NCBI GenBank assembly: GCA_025266875.1
Contig: JALLLT010000002.1
Location: forward strand, 1,054,001 to 1,118,000
DNA from: Fennellomyces sp. T-0311
Taxonomy: Eukaryota > Mucoromycota > Mucoromycetes > Mucorales > Lichtheimiaceae
DNA: 64,000 bases
Direction of reading: 5' to 3'
In this document: positions 1-11,363 of the stretch, piece by piece
How positions within the stretch are numbered: position 1 is the first letter of the stretch
Layout: the number at the start of each line of letters is the position of its first letter
Notes under the pieces: generated by a model
The model's input: the letters and a program-made list of their open reading frames with translations, nothing else
The model's database searches: none
What the model was told of the DNA's origin: nothing
Translations under genes and position numbers: made by a program

Positions 1-3000
1 TGCAATGGTTGGGCAACAAAGTATGGTTTCTGATGGACTTTTAGCTTATCCACCAGCTGGGGCAGCTGCCCAGTGCAGGCCTTTTGGATATTTACCGTGA
101 CATCCAAAAATACATTGAACGACTGTTGCAGGTATGTGTTCCACGGATGCGCATTGGTCGGGATTTCGCTAACAATAGCAACAGTCGCTCTTCCTCTCGA
201 CACCTGATATCTTTGTGGTCCCCAAACTGTACCATCAGTATCGACATCTGTTCGATGCGATATTCGGGGATGATAGTCGAAAAGACGCCGCAAGCGTGTT
301 GCCCGATGTGTGCCACGTGATGCAAAAGTATTGGGCCATGGTCAAGGCACGGAATGAGGTGTTCTGCGGGACGTTGGAGGAGAATCAGTTACGTCTGGAT
401 GGAAACTGTAAGCATATTGTACAATCGGAGAATCGGACGGAATCAGACGAAGCACGGCGTACACAGGTCAACGAAGATTACACCATCCGAACGTTGGATG
501 GTATTGGACGGAATATCGATAGCGGGACCGGTCTCATGATAGACGAGAATGGATGGATGGACTTGCGAGGACAAACAGCAGCATCTGCTTCGAGTTCGAT
601 ATTCGGCGGTGTCGGCAAGGAGTTGTCTTTAATACAGCAGCGAGTGAATGTCATGTGTCGGTGGGCAACGAGTGATTCTCGACACGGGGATTGGCGGCCG
701 TATCTTGTGGGCTCCATTCTACTCCATTGGCGTGACCAAGACCCGCAGCGGAAGGTGATGCTTCAGGACGTATTGATACAATGGCTCGATACGCAGATGA
801 AATCCGAAGAAGATGATAACGCGGGTGATATTATGATGCATACAGGTAAAATAGCTGCGGGTGCTTTGCAAGTGGAACATGGTTTAACCCAGTAGATTTT
901 ACTTGTTAGCAAATGAGCCCAAGCCAGCTGTCGTTTTGCTATTTGATACCCTTATCCGGTTACACTTATTCTCATACCAAAAGTATCTATTGCGTCTTAT
1001 CGCACGCGGGGATCTCGAGCCACGGAGACGAAACGAACCGGGAACTGTGCGATGTCTGAACTATCTTGCATCGTTTCCACTACTGACACCAGCACCTCCT
1101 TATCTTGTTAACCAACGACGAGTGGCTATTTACGGCACACGAAACGGTCAAACAAATGGAGTCGAAGACGAGTTTCTTGTACAACTGAAGCGGCTTGCAA
1201 AACGGGCAGTAGCAATAGCGGGATCAGAGGATGACCCGGACGTGGACAGTCTGTTTGGGCCAGAAGCTGCGAGTCTTACTCAACCTGACGCAGACGATAC
1301 ACTCGAGGCAGTTGAGTCGTCGATTGCAGGCGTTCACGAGCAAGAAATAGCACAACTCATCCGCGGAGCGACACGATATACGATCTTGAACTTCACATCT
1401 GAATGGCTAGTACCTGAACTGAAACGATTTGTCGTGAAGAGTGTTCCGTAAGTTGTCATGTATGCATGATTTTTCCGTGTCAGTCTAATCCTTATTCGTT
1501 AGTATCGGGGAGGATAACTGGCGCGTGATGACTTCGCCTGGTTCCTGCTTATTGAACGTAAAACAATACGTCGCGATCATCAAGATCTTGGAATATGCTA
1601 AGGATTACCTTAGTATCATCGAGGTTGCGCTCTGGGTTCTGGAAAAGACAAACGAGCGTGCCCTTTATTCATTCACAATCGATACTCTTCGTCGACATGC
1701 GAGCGTATGGAAGCTGGTTCATAACGGTAGCCGCGTTGCTGAAGCTGTGTGGGCCAAAGTAAGTACATCAGTATGCAGTCTATCGGTATTTGTACTGAAC
1801 ATCTCCCTTTTTTGTAGCATCAGAGTCTTCAAAGTCGAGGCACTCGGGAACGGTGTCTGATGATGTATATGGTTCAACTTGTACAGGAAGGATATCGGAT
1901 AACCGATGACATGCGCACTCAATTACAACAAGATCTACACTTCAAGGTACATTCTCGACTAGAATACAATCGATGCAGCTCTTACTCATGCAGTATGTCT
2001 AGTCTAAAGCACGGCAATACTCAAGTCGCAATGAAATATCGCTGACAAGCGAACTCACTCAACTCATTCAAAGCCCTACCATCTCCAATGTATATAACAC
2101 CACTGACTCAATATGTGCACGGTATCAAAACACAAGCGGATGGGTATTGTCGGTATTGGACACCGGATTCAAAACGCTGCAGCAGTACGCGCAAGAGCAC
2201 CAGGTTAACATCCTGGCAGCATCGCCTGACTTTGTGGAGCACAAGATCGAACTGTACGACTTCCGAAAACGAATAACCACCATGGTCGACTTTGCAAAGA
2301 ACATTGCCGATCATACAACACTGACCGGCCAATTGGATGAAGCTGTGATACAATGGCTGTCGCAAGAATGCAGCCCCAGTAGTGCAACATTAGTAGATGA
2401 TCTGCAACAGCCACACACGTGGTTTCCATTGTTTCTTGCATTGCTTGTCACACGTCGACTCATCAGCATAGACATGGTCCTGAAGCACTTTGTCTTGCCA
2501 TGGTTCGAAGTCATCAGTCGCGAAGCTCAACAGCGATGCGAGTCCCAATGGACAGAGTCAATGACGGAGACGCAACCCCTGCGACAATTGTGCAAAAACC
2601 TGATTGACCTTGTTCGTATGCTTGTTGTACAGGATCGACCGGAAACGCACGGTCCCTGGATGCTGCGAGCTGACGAGATTTTCCAATTGCAAGTGCAGCG
2701 ACAGCCGCAACTCGCCACGAACCTCGACAAGCTGGATTACATGTTTGGCCTAGTGCGAAATTCAATTACAATCGTATCCAACTTGCCCTACAGCAGCCTG
2801 CTGATTCAAGATCTATTGAAGCTTCGAACCGATCTGTTGCAACTTGACTGGTTCCGACGAGCATGCACCCGGGACGTCAATAGCATTTATCATCACTTTG
2901 CAACGCAACACAGCGCCGGTGGTGAGGGCGAAATACGCAAAAAGATGCTTAGCATCGTCGACGAACTGATTGGTGGCAGTATGGGCATGGATCAAGAATG

Positions 3001-4941
3001 TCAAGACAGCATGGTACCGAATGACTTGCTCGAACCAGACTTTGGTCAGCGGTTGCAGGCTGTGTTCACCAATTTGAGCCAGTGGAACGAGGAACAATGT
3101 CGCGTCCAGCTCAATTTATTACTCGATAATATCATGATAAGTAATCATGCTGGTGCAAACTTATCGTCATCTTCGTCAGCTCCAGCGCAGGACGGATCAA
3201 CGGACCCCATAGTGATTGATACTAGTCCTGCTCCGACAACCACAGCAACAGCAGCATCAAGCTCAAACAAGGAACTCGATTTATTCGTAAAGTTCTTTTT
3301 CGACGCGGTGCTTGCCTCAGCCAGCAATACCGAAACCCAGCAACTCAATACCCAGCGTCGCTTCGACTTTTTAATCAATTTAATTCACGGCTTGCGAGAA
3401 CCTATCCTACTGGCTCTTCTGAACCACGGCGTGCGCATGCTTGAAGGGAGCAGCTCTGAGGAAGCACCAACCACATTTCCCTATACCATATTACTCATCT
3501 CAAGCGATAGCGGATTGTGTGATCAGACGTCCGCACAGTACGGCCAACGGTGTCAGGCGTTCTACCTTATCATGCAGCATCTTTTAGCCAAGGACGTATG
3601 GAGCAATGCGAAAAAGATAGAGCTGGTCAAAACATTGTTCCGACAAGTGGAGCAGTTCAAGACCGCGATGAACGTCTACAAAGTGATGGAAAGTGTGCAC
3701 CACGTATCCTTCAACGACGCCTCGCGTGCGCTCCAACAAGTCAAGAATGTGGTACGTATTCTGGGCATTTATCGACTGACTTGTCGGTCTAATATTCCTT
3801 GTGGTACATAGGAGGTGGCTGTCACGTTGCTAAAGACCGAAGGGTTGCCTGAGAATGAAGCAGCTTCCACTACGCCCAGTGTAATGCTTCAAGATATCCG
3901 AATAAGGTAAAAGCGTGGTATGGAAGTTTTTTGTACGCTGCTTTAGGCTAATTATGGTCGCTATCTAACCCTAAAAAGCCTGCTCTTGCGGCTGCGACTG
4001 ATGGTGCCGTTTGTCTCGTTGATCTGGGAACACCCACAAAAAGACGAATGCAACATCTTGGAATGGATCAAAGTTCTAGTCCCGTTGCTGGGAGTAAGTA
4101 CTCAGATAATTTATTTAATTGTAACCATGGCAATTAACTAATTATCCCGTTTACTGAATAGAACCCCATTGTCCATGGCAACGGCAGTCAAGAACGCATG
4201 TTTGAGTTTGTGCTAGATTTAGTATCTTTGCTTATTGACGGTACGAGTGCTGTCAAACGCGCGTGTCTTTGCATGTACTGAATACGCCCACCCCTGTAGA
4301 AGTACCCAGCAAGGAACTCAGGAAAACCAATCTCTCACATCTCTCAGTAAGTTTAGTAACAGGTTTTTGGGGGTGTTGGCCAGCTGTCTTACCTAAACCG
4401 GTTTTTTTAGGCAATGCACAGCGAACTGAGTGGCGTGCCATCGATGCTCCATTGCCGTGTTAAGCGTATATTACCATTTCTCACACATAACATCTACTTG
4501 TCGAACACGCAGCTTGCGTCGTCGCTCCTGGGAGTGTCGAACACGAGTGATCCCCAGCAGCAGCAACAACATTTGGAGGTCTCAATGGAGCAATCGAAAC
4601 CGTGGGAGTGGCTTGAGGATTATGCAAGCGAACAACCGCACGATAACGATACTCCTATCAGCTTCAGTCTCTTCCATGCGCGGAAGGCGAAAAAGACAGA
4701 GAGCACGTATGTGCGATGGTACCACTTTGGGTTTGGCGAGAGCCTTCCTTCGGTAGTGGACGAAGATGACGACGGCGTAGCGGTGCATATCGGAATGGTG
4801 GGGCATCGTTCGCTGAAACGACGGCGGAAACCACGGGAAGATGCGTCTGCGGAAAATGGGATGATATACAATGTAGATGACGACCAGCAAGCACCAGCAG
4901 CAGAACGGAGGCAGGACATGGAGGACGGCGAATTGCCATGA
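1..4941 (+). CDS. MED12: Mediator complex subunit 12 (3' part; 5' end outside window)
   Basis: C-terminal part of the Mediator kinase-module subunit Med12/Srb8, which couples Cdk8-cyclin C to core Mediator in the nucleus. The clearest signature is in the exon near 903-1451, where HLFSYQKYLLRLIARGDLE matches the Med12 sequence around the conserved LIARGDL. The next exons read IGEDNWRVMTSPGSCLLN and KQYVAIIKILEYAKDYLS, as expected for the helical body. The first bases are probably an intron tail, and an exon runs from about 45 to 129. Introns of about 50-90 nt begin with GTATGT, GTAAGT or GTACGT, for example at 130, 1450 and 1759. The last exon (about 4412-4941) carries a Q run, an acidic stretch and the C-terminus EDGELP. 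The family assignment is good; individual exon edges are by eye. Confidence 0.8.
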
Positions 4942-5146
4942 TGTATTATAAACGAGTAATATAAAAATGCTGTGCATTTTCTCTCTTCTCTCTTTTCTGA
5001 GTATATACGGATTAAGTAGATGGCTATTACATATAGAGGGGGATGGGGAGGGCTTGTTTCTCTCTGGCTCACGTTCGAAGTAGTGGAAATATTGTACAGT
5101 GCGTATATCGTGCGCGCAGGTGATTATATTGGGGGTATGTTAGCGA
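4942..5146. other. Intergenic: convergent 3' ends of MED12 and the zinc-ribbon gene
   Basis: About 200 bp lie between the stop codons of two convergent genes. It contains A/T-rich and CT-rich stretches (TATAAACGAGTAATATAAAA just after the MED12 stop) that could serve as polyadenylation signals. No gene is seen. Confidence 0.5.
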
Positions 5147-5506
5147 TCAATTTGCGATCGTGGAAGTTGGCAATGGTGAATCAGCGACCTGACATCGACT
5201 ACACTGCTCTCCCTCGCCTAGTGCACGGTGGCAGGTCGGACAGGTGAAGCGGCAATAAGCGCACTCCCAGCCGGTCTCTAGCGGGCGACCACAGCCGCAA
5301 ACGACCTGCTGGTCTTGTGTGGACTTCCTGCGCCAAATCTTGTTGTGTAATCCGAGAACCCGGTCAGTAAGTCGTCGCGGTGGCGGCGATGGTGTGGACG
5401 GTGAGGATGGTGCGTCACTTTTCTGATGCCGACGGAGAGTGGGACGATGGAAGAACTTTAGCAGCTTCCGTGAAATGCGTCGTATCGTTGGCTTTTTGTC
5501 GCTCAT
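5147..5506 (-). CDS. Small basic protein with C-terminal zinc-ribbon cysteines
   Basis: A single-exon frame of 119 residues. The N-terminal 65 residues are basic and Ser/Pro-rich (SSPSTPSPPP). The C-terminal third is a Cys cluster: VCGCGRPLETGWECAYC, then FTCPTCHRALGEGEQCSRC. The spacing suggests two short treble-clef or zinc-ribbon knuckles. The start is the only ATG that gives the full frame. No named family is recognised, so no function is assigned; zinc binding is inferred from Cys spacing alone. It lies downstream of the RNase H2 gene on the same strand, about 310 bp away. Confidence 0.6.
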   Translation of the reverse strand: MSDKKPTIRRISRKLLKFFHRPTLRRHQKSDAPSSPSTPSPPPRRLTDRVLGLHNKIWRRKSTQDQQVVCGCGRPLETGWECAYCRFTCPTCHRALGEGEQCSRCQVADSPLPTSTIAN

Positions 5507-5819
5507 CCTGGGAAACGGCTGCGGAAAAAAAGAGGAAAGGTGGGTGAGAGAAAGGGACGAATGGGTTTGAAAAGGTCCACTCCATTTTATCTCTCTCTTG
5601 CCTCTTTACACAGTTTATTCTTAGATCATGAAAGATTCCCGCTAAAGGTTAACGTTCTGGTTGCACGTTGTTAATCGTAGCACAGAAAGGTTATTCCTAA
5701 ATGACAGCGCCCCCCACTCGCTCATATATCTTCATACGCCGAGGGGGGCGTACAAGACCTGAAGCTGGCATGCATGAATATTTGTTTTGCTTGCTATGTA
5801 CATGTTGTTAAATGAAATA
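5507..5819. other. Intergenic, about 310 bp
   Basis: Lies between the zinc-ribbon gene start and the RNase H2A stop. It has CT/GA-rich tracts near 5521-5600 and a purine/pyrimidine segment with GGGGGCG near 5740. No open frame, RNA gene or repeat was recognised. Confidence 0.5.
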
Positions 5820-7140
5820 TTAAAGCGTATTGACACTTTCTAAGCACAGCGTCTTGTATGTTCTGCCCTTCATATGATGCCCCACCGCCTTGGCCGGCTT
5901 GGGCTCCTCAGCCGCCACTTTGCGCTTCCTCTGGCTTTTCGGTTTAGCCTCTTCATCTTCATCTTCCGACCTTAATTTCGTAGTCCATATGAGTTGCCGT
6001 TCGAGCACATGATAGTATAAGCCGTACCATTGCACCTCCAGCGTGTCCGTCATGCGGTTGGTGATTGTCTTCCAGCTATAGCGAATGATGCTTGGGAACC
6101 CAAAGAACGGATCCTCGTTTTCATCTAGCCATTTCACAGTGTTTGGATCTTAAGGAAGCACAGATCACAACACACCCGGGTCACATTTTTTTTATGAGTA
6201 CCACCTCAAAGAACGCCTATCAGGTAACATCCTTTTTTTTACCTGATGGGTAACCTGAGCCAAATGACTTGGACACTTCGCCTTCCAATCCGGGCTCTAG
6301 CCATATCCAGTGTTGTAGCACTTGATCGCGGGTCACTTTGGCGCAAATACTAGCCGCGCTAACGGACGGATAGAGTGCGTCAGCATGCGGCTCCACCGTG
6401 ATCTCGATACCGGGAAAATATCGCGACAGTTTCGCCTTGTACGACTGGGATGGACCAACAGGATCCACAAAGATCTACGTGCTACATCAATATCTGCAAG
6501 GAGCACCATCGCATTTTTTTTCTTTCAAGACTTACTTCTGTCACATTGATCGAAGACTGGAGGACGTTTTGTATCAATTGCATGGTAGCGTTGTGCGCCA
6601 TTTCATTAAGATTGCAAGGAGGTCTACCAAAAGCAGGGAAGAATTTTATCCAACATGGAAAGCATATTCTACACTTTGGAGTGCTTACCGGCTAAACATA
6701 TTCGCTGATATTTCTTGAGGAGCAATGACCTGCACTGCCCAGCCGACCCAATCTAGGTTCTGCTGAATCACTTGAGCGAGATCGACGCGTCGTTCTTCCG
6801 TCAGCCTCTTCGAATCTTTTAATAAAGCGGTTAATTAAGCTGCGTTTATTTTTGATACGAGATAGCGTACCGTCAAAGCCGAGCGCGTTGAATTCTTCGT
6901 GACGAGACGCCGGATAATAACATACGGCATAGACCATTGGCCCTGGTACACGTTTTTTTTTTAATTTTCTATTCCCGTCTGTTCCCATTATCCGTTGTTA
7001 CCTAAACAGGGCCCTCGTCCTGCCTCGTCGACACCTAGCCGACACGGCTCATTCGAATCAACTAGGGCCTGCGGGATCGGACTCGCATAGCTGTACGATT
7101 TGCGCAATGGAACTTGTACTGACGGTAGCGGATCACTCAT
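5820..7140 (-). CDS. RNH201: Ribonuclease H2 subunit A (catalytic)
   Basis: Catalytic subunit of RNase H2, which removes ribonucleotides and RNA from RNA:DNA hybrids in the nucleus. The first exon (7140 down to about 7010) reads CRLGVDEAGRGPCLG, containing the first catalytic Asp. The following exons give GPMVYAVCYYP, the DSK motif, DWVGWAVQVIAPQEISANM, NLNEMAHNATMQLIQNVL and VDPVGPSQSYKAKL. The last of these is followed by FPGIEITVEPHADALYPSVS and SICAKVTRDQ. The last exon keeps DPFFGFPSIIRYSW and ends with LESVNTL, like the family C-terminus. At least four short introns interrupt it. An acidic/basic insert (EDEDEEAKPKSQRKRK) lies before the end. The start was chosen because the ATG at 7140 opens the exon with the DEAGRG motif. 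Confidence 0.9.
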
Positions 7141-7250
7141 TCGCTATATTATTTTTTGACGAAAGGCAGAGGAACGGAACTCTGTTCCCAAAAACCTGGC
7201 TTGAATAACCTGAACAGTCACGACCACCTTCTTTCAATAACCCTGCCCTC
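7141..7250. promoter_or_regulatory. Short divergent promoter between RNase H2A and a mitochondrial-type gene
   Basis: Only 110 bp separate the two divergent start codons. The gap contains an A/T-rich block (TATATTATTTTTTGACG near 7143-7160). Both genes must use this gap or each other's 5' regions for initiation. Confidence 0.5.
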
Positions 7251-7867
7251 ATGAGATTAGCTATACCTCGATTACTTTCTCATGCTAGTCGGCAAGCATG
7301 GCAACACAACGCATGGCAACGACAGGCAGTTAGATCCACTGTACGATGGGCTTCTACGGCACGCGATCCACCACCGTCGGGCAACGGCAATCTGAGCTCA
7401 CTTGCATATCATTTCAAACGCCAGAAACATATGCCGTATTTCCTCGAATACTTGATGTGGGTCGTGTTCGGCTCCGAAGCACTACAGCTTATCTGGTTGA
7501 AAATGGACTACAAGGAGTATCAAGAAAAGACAGAACACAAGATTAAGTTGCTGGAGGAGATAATCGACCGCATTGAGAAAGGACAAGAATTTAACGACGA
7601 TTTGCGAGAGGAAATACGAATGGTCTTGATGGGTGGACGGAAGAGCGACGATGACGATGAGATTGATGACGACTATTTGGATAAGCGTAAGCTCGCTGCT
7701 AAGCAACAAAAATAGGCGACCGTTACTCATCCATCTCTGTTTTGATAGTGATTGCTTCAAGCGAAACACCCCAGCAACCAGCTAAAGATCAGCAACAGCA
7801 GCCCGAGAAACAAAGCTGGCCACCAATGCAGGAAACAGACGGTGAAAAGAAAAAGTTTTTCTTATAA
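7251..7867 (+). CDS. Mitochondrial inner-membrane-type protein, two exons
   Basis: Begins with an Arg-rich, acid-free presequence (MRLAIPRLLSHASRQAWQ) typical of mitochondrial import. A hydrophobic segment follows (FLEYLMWVVFGSEALQLIWL), then an acidic coiled-coil-like region (EKTEHKIKLLEEIIDRIEKG). It resembles small fungal mitochondrial proteins of the DUF5321 type; that name is from memory. The unspliced frame stops at 7715, but a GTAAGC..GATAG intron at 7687-7748 joins in phase to an exon ending at 7867. The spliced product is 184 residues with a Q-rich tail and the terminus GEKKKFFL. I prefer the spliced form because the second exon is open and codon-like to its stop. Confidence 0.65.
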
Positions 7868-7909
7868 TGTTGTGTATATCATATAGCATATAGAGTGTAC
7901 ATATTCATA

Positions 7910-10320
7910 TTAAAAGCGGCTAATATCCCGACCGAAGCACCATGTCAAAAACCTGTAAACAACATGAGGCTTTTGTGTTTTCTAACCTTGTGACACGTAC
8001 CAGTAGTATGGAATCAGCATTTTGTTACGAAAACTGATAGTGGTGCTAAAATAAAACGATCGCCACACCAAGTAAGCCAAATGTCCCGACTGTTTTGCCA
8101 ACTGGTGGATGGAGGACATGTCCACAAGTGCTTCCGAAGATCCGATGTACGCCATCATGCCACGGTTCTTGAACGTAAAATTGGTTGGGGTGTCGATGTT
8201 ACTGTTCAACACTAAAAGAACAAAGAGTGTCACCCAATTTTTTTCCCCACGGCCATGTTTCCTCTTTTCGAAGCAAACCTTTTGCCAGATATGACGCCTT
8301 TTGTGTTGCCACTAACGGAATTGTTTGTTATTATTTATTACGGTATTCCGTTTTCATCTTTTCTTATTTATCATGTAATATACCTTGAGCCGTCGCCGGC
8401 AGATCATCATTATTGATCGTTGCGCAATCGCCTAAAGCGTATCTAGATTAAGAAAGTGTGAGATAATTTCCCATTTGATGGGTAAAGACCGATTGGACTC
8501 GATGTTTACACATTCTGTAACGTAATTGAGCTATCCTTTTCCAGCACCTGCAGTTTCCCGTCGGTCATCAACCTGCATAATAACGACATGTTCACAATGA
8601 CAAACAACCAGGCATCAGTAAACAAATCCTATTTACCGTTGGTTTTGGGAATCCAGAGATACTCGATCGGCTACTGTTCTGATGAGAGGATTCGGCATAA
8701 GCCCCGTTGCCCATACTAATAGTCCAAATGGTTCTGAAATAAAGATTTGAGTAGGTGAGACAAGAAATTTTTTTCTGTTTACCTTTTCCTTCATTGCGTA
8801 TCACCAGATGATCCGCTTCAACTTGATCGACAAATCGCTCTGTGTCATTTCTGTCAGAACGTGGAAGAACGATTTGTTGCATATATGCATATATGCATAT
8901 AACACACTTACTTGTTTTTATCTGGATTCCCTTTCGATTAAATTTCTTGTGTGCGTATTCTGATAATCGTGAATCGAATGAACCTAGTATGTGGGGTGCA
9001 ACATCATAGAGCGTCATCCGAGTTCGTGAAACCAAGTTAGGATAGCGCCGTGACAGATCGTAAATGAAATCGTACAATTCGGCAGAGAACTCAATCCCCT
9101 GGAAAACGTTTTGAACAATTTTTTTTTGTTTACTGTTATTTGATAATCCAAAATACAATAGTTTTCCCCCCATCAATCCTACCTACCGTTGGTCCACCTC
9201 CTACAATCACAAAATGTAAGAGGTTGTGTTTTGACTGTTCATCGAGACCTGGCCTTGATGCTGCTTCGAAACCTAGTGGATATTTTAGTCCCCTTTTCTT
9301 ATGTGCTTTAAATAAACAAAGCTAGTCCCTTACAGTCAATAATTCGTTTCCGGATTCGGCGTGCATCATCAATATCTTTGAGGAAGTATGCGTAATCTTT
9401 GACACCGGGAATATTGAACGTATTGCAATAAGAACCGACGGCTATAACAAGAGTGTCATAGTCGAGTGAAAATGATTGGCCACTCTCTGTAAACAGTGTT
9501 ATTGTCAATGAATTTATAATGTGTAACCGTAGTTAACTTTACTTTCGCCCACCCATGATGTACAATGGACTTTTTTGTTCCCGAAATCTGGAAAACGCGT
9601 GTAAATATACAAATATTAAGCGAGGGAAAGAGGCTAGGAAAAAGTGTTTCATTCATCTCTTACCGATGTCATCGCATTGTGCCTGATAATAGCTAACACT
9701 GTCTGAATAACTGCGTATAGGTTCAGTGATACAACGGAATTCGAGTGTGCCAACGGAGGTACTGTTGTCAAACTGTTTTATTAGTTTCATGTTGCCTTTG
9801 GTGTCGCATATCCTTTCGCATACCTCGCCAATAAGGGAGTCAACAAAAAATAGTTCCTAATTATAACGCCATCAAGGAAAATAAAAAAGACGCCAACATC
9901 GCCTTTGTTTGCTCGGGATCACTTACCGTGGTGATACCATGGTCACATTATAGTCTTCTTTATTGAGTTCCTGCATGAGTTTGAACCCTGCGGTAGTAAA
10001 CATAGATTCATGGTTAGCGGTCCACTTCCGATATGGAAAAAATGTCATACGTACCACCCCATCCTGATCCTATTTTATTGGAAAAAAGTAAATGAATTAA
10101 GGGTATTTTGAACGTTACATCATTCAGAATTGCAATATACCCAAGATCACCACCTTTCGCGCTGATCAAAATAAGTCAGCATGTACCATGTCGATCGGTG
10201 CGTACGTAATCGTACCTTCTTGTTGCTTTGAGAAAAAGCCTCTCGGTTTAATCTGGATAAATTGCTTGTCTATCTGGCGGTTTAGTTTGCCACGTTTTGA
10301 ATGATAGCATGAGTTTATGA
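7910..10320 (-). CDS. Alternative (type II) NADH dehydrogenase, multi-exon
   Basis: Rotenone-insensitive single-subunit NADH:ubiquinone oxidoreductase of the NDE/NDI type, on the mitochondrial inner membrane. Reading the spliced exons from 5' to 3' gives KVVILGSGWGG (FAD-binding GxGxxG), VSPR then NYFLLTPLL, GTLEFRCITEPIR, YDTLVIAVGSYCNTFNIPGV, HFVIVGGGPTG (NADH-binding) and IEFSAELYDFIYDLSRRYPN. These are followed by LLVWATGLMPNPLIR, YALGDCATINNDDLPATAQ and GMMAYIGSSEALVD. The last small exon (to 7910) gives the family C-terminus FGRDISRF. There are at least ten introns, so no long open frame is visible. The 5' end is unresolved: the presequence exon could not be fixed. Its stop is 42 bp from that of the convergent neighbour. 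Confidence 0.85.
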
Positions 10321-11087
10321 ACCTGTAACTGTTGTCAATGCATGGTTACTGTTCATCCGGGTTATCATGTTACCGACACGGGTGGCGTTATCCATCTTCA
10401 CTAACAAAAGGTCATCACCCACACGCATCAGTTGAAATGTTTTCTTTTTGTTACATGTTTTACGGTAAAGCAACAGTGACATTTTTCAGCTTTGATAAAG
10501 AGGATGCAAAAAAGGCGCTAGGATTTTATACCACTCAATGATCGGTATGATAATCAACGTATGCCCATGTGAAATCTTGAGATTGTTGAAGATGACAAGT
10601 TGTCATTGAGTCCGATAAGCTTTTAGTTTAGACCTCCCCTTATGCATGTAGATAGCTAGCGAGCTGTTAAAAAGCACATCATTGTTCGGTAATTTGCATG
10701 TGGAATCACGCACTGGCTCAGTAACTGGGTGTGTTGTACTTATTTTTACACAGCCACGCCGCGGAGCGAGAACATGCTCCACTCCTGCATTTGACAACAT
10801 CTTTTATTGGTGTTGCCTCCATGTTGTCTCAACAATAGCTCTCATTATTTTTATTCCTACATAAACAAATAAATCATGAACCATGCTTAACATGGACAAA
10901 TTAAATTGAGTTTGACGTTTCAACTGCCTAACATGAATATCAGCTCAGCGTGACTCTTCACCACCCCCACGATCTCCTCGATGCGTATCAATTGTTACGT
11001 CCATTCCGAGGGGAGTATATGCACTTTAATACTTCAGTATAGGAGACATATGTTTGTTTTGACAGCAGTAAAGCGAGCCTTCCCATC
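10321..11087. other. Upstream of the NADH dehydrogenase; no certain gene
   Basis: Probably holds the missing first exon and promoter of the NADH dehydrogenase; ATG-bearing minus-strand segments lie near 10340-10430. Otherwise it is AT-rich and without a credible reading frame. Confidence 0.4.
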
Positions 11088-11122
11088 GTGATAACTACAG
11101 AAATTTGGCGGCAAGAGCAAAC

Positions 11123-11130
11123 TATAAAAA
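11123..11130 (+). promoter_or_regulatory. TATA box upstream of a possible 23-residue peptide
   Basis: TATAAAAA, 58 bp before the ATG at 11188, followed by a C/A-rich leader without upstream ATG in the near leader. The spacing fits a fungal TATA promoter. Confidence 0.4.
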
Positions 11131-11187
11131 GGGTTCGCTTTCCCAACCACATCACATTATCCTCATCACCTTCTAAAACCTCAAACC

Positions 11188-11259
11188 ATGCCTCCGGACA
11201 GACCAAGCAAGCCTCCGCTTCCAAGACCATACCCAGCACCCGTCAAACGGCCAAAATAG
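11188..11259 (+). CDS. Possible proline-rich micropeptide (23 residues)
   Basis: An ATG with context AAACC precedes a 23-codon frame rich in Pro, Arg and Lys (MPPDRPSKPPLPRP, then PAPVKRPK) and ends at TAG. It is preceded by a good TATA box. It has no signal peptide and no known family. It might be the first exon of something longer or a chance frame; it is reported because promoter, leader and composition agree. Confidence 0.25.
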   Translation: MPPDRPSKPPLPRPYPAPVKRPK

Positions 11260-11363
11260 AAAAAACCAAGCCTGGTGATCTCCAAAGACACATTCTTTTT
11301 TGGGAATCTTACAATTACTATCCATGTCTTTTAATACAAAAAACCGTAGTTTCTCGTTGTACA

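Noticed and set aside
8877..8900. ATATGC palindromic repeat
   Set aside because: A short AT-rich repeat inside an intron of the NADH dehydrogenase, without other structure.
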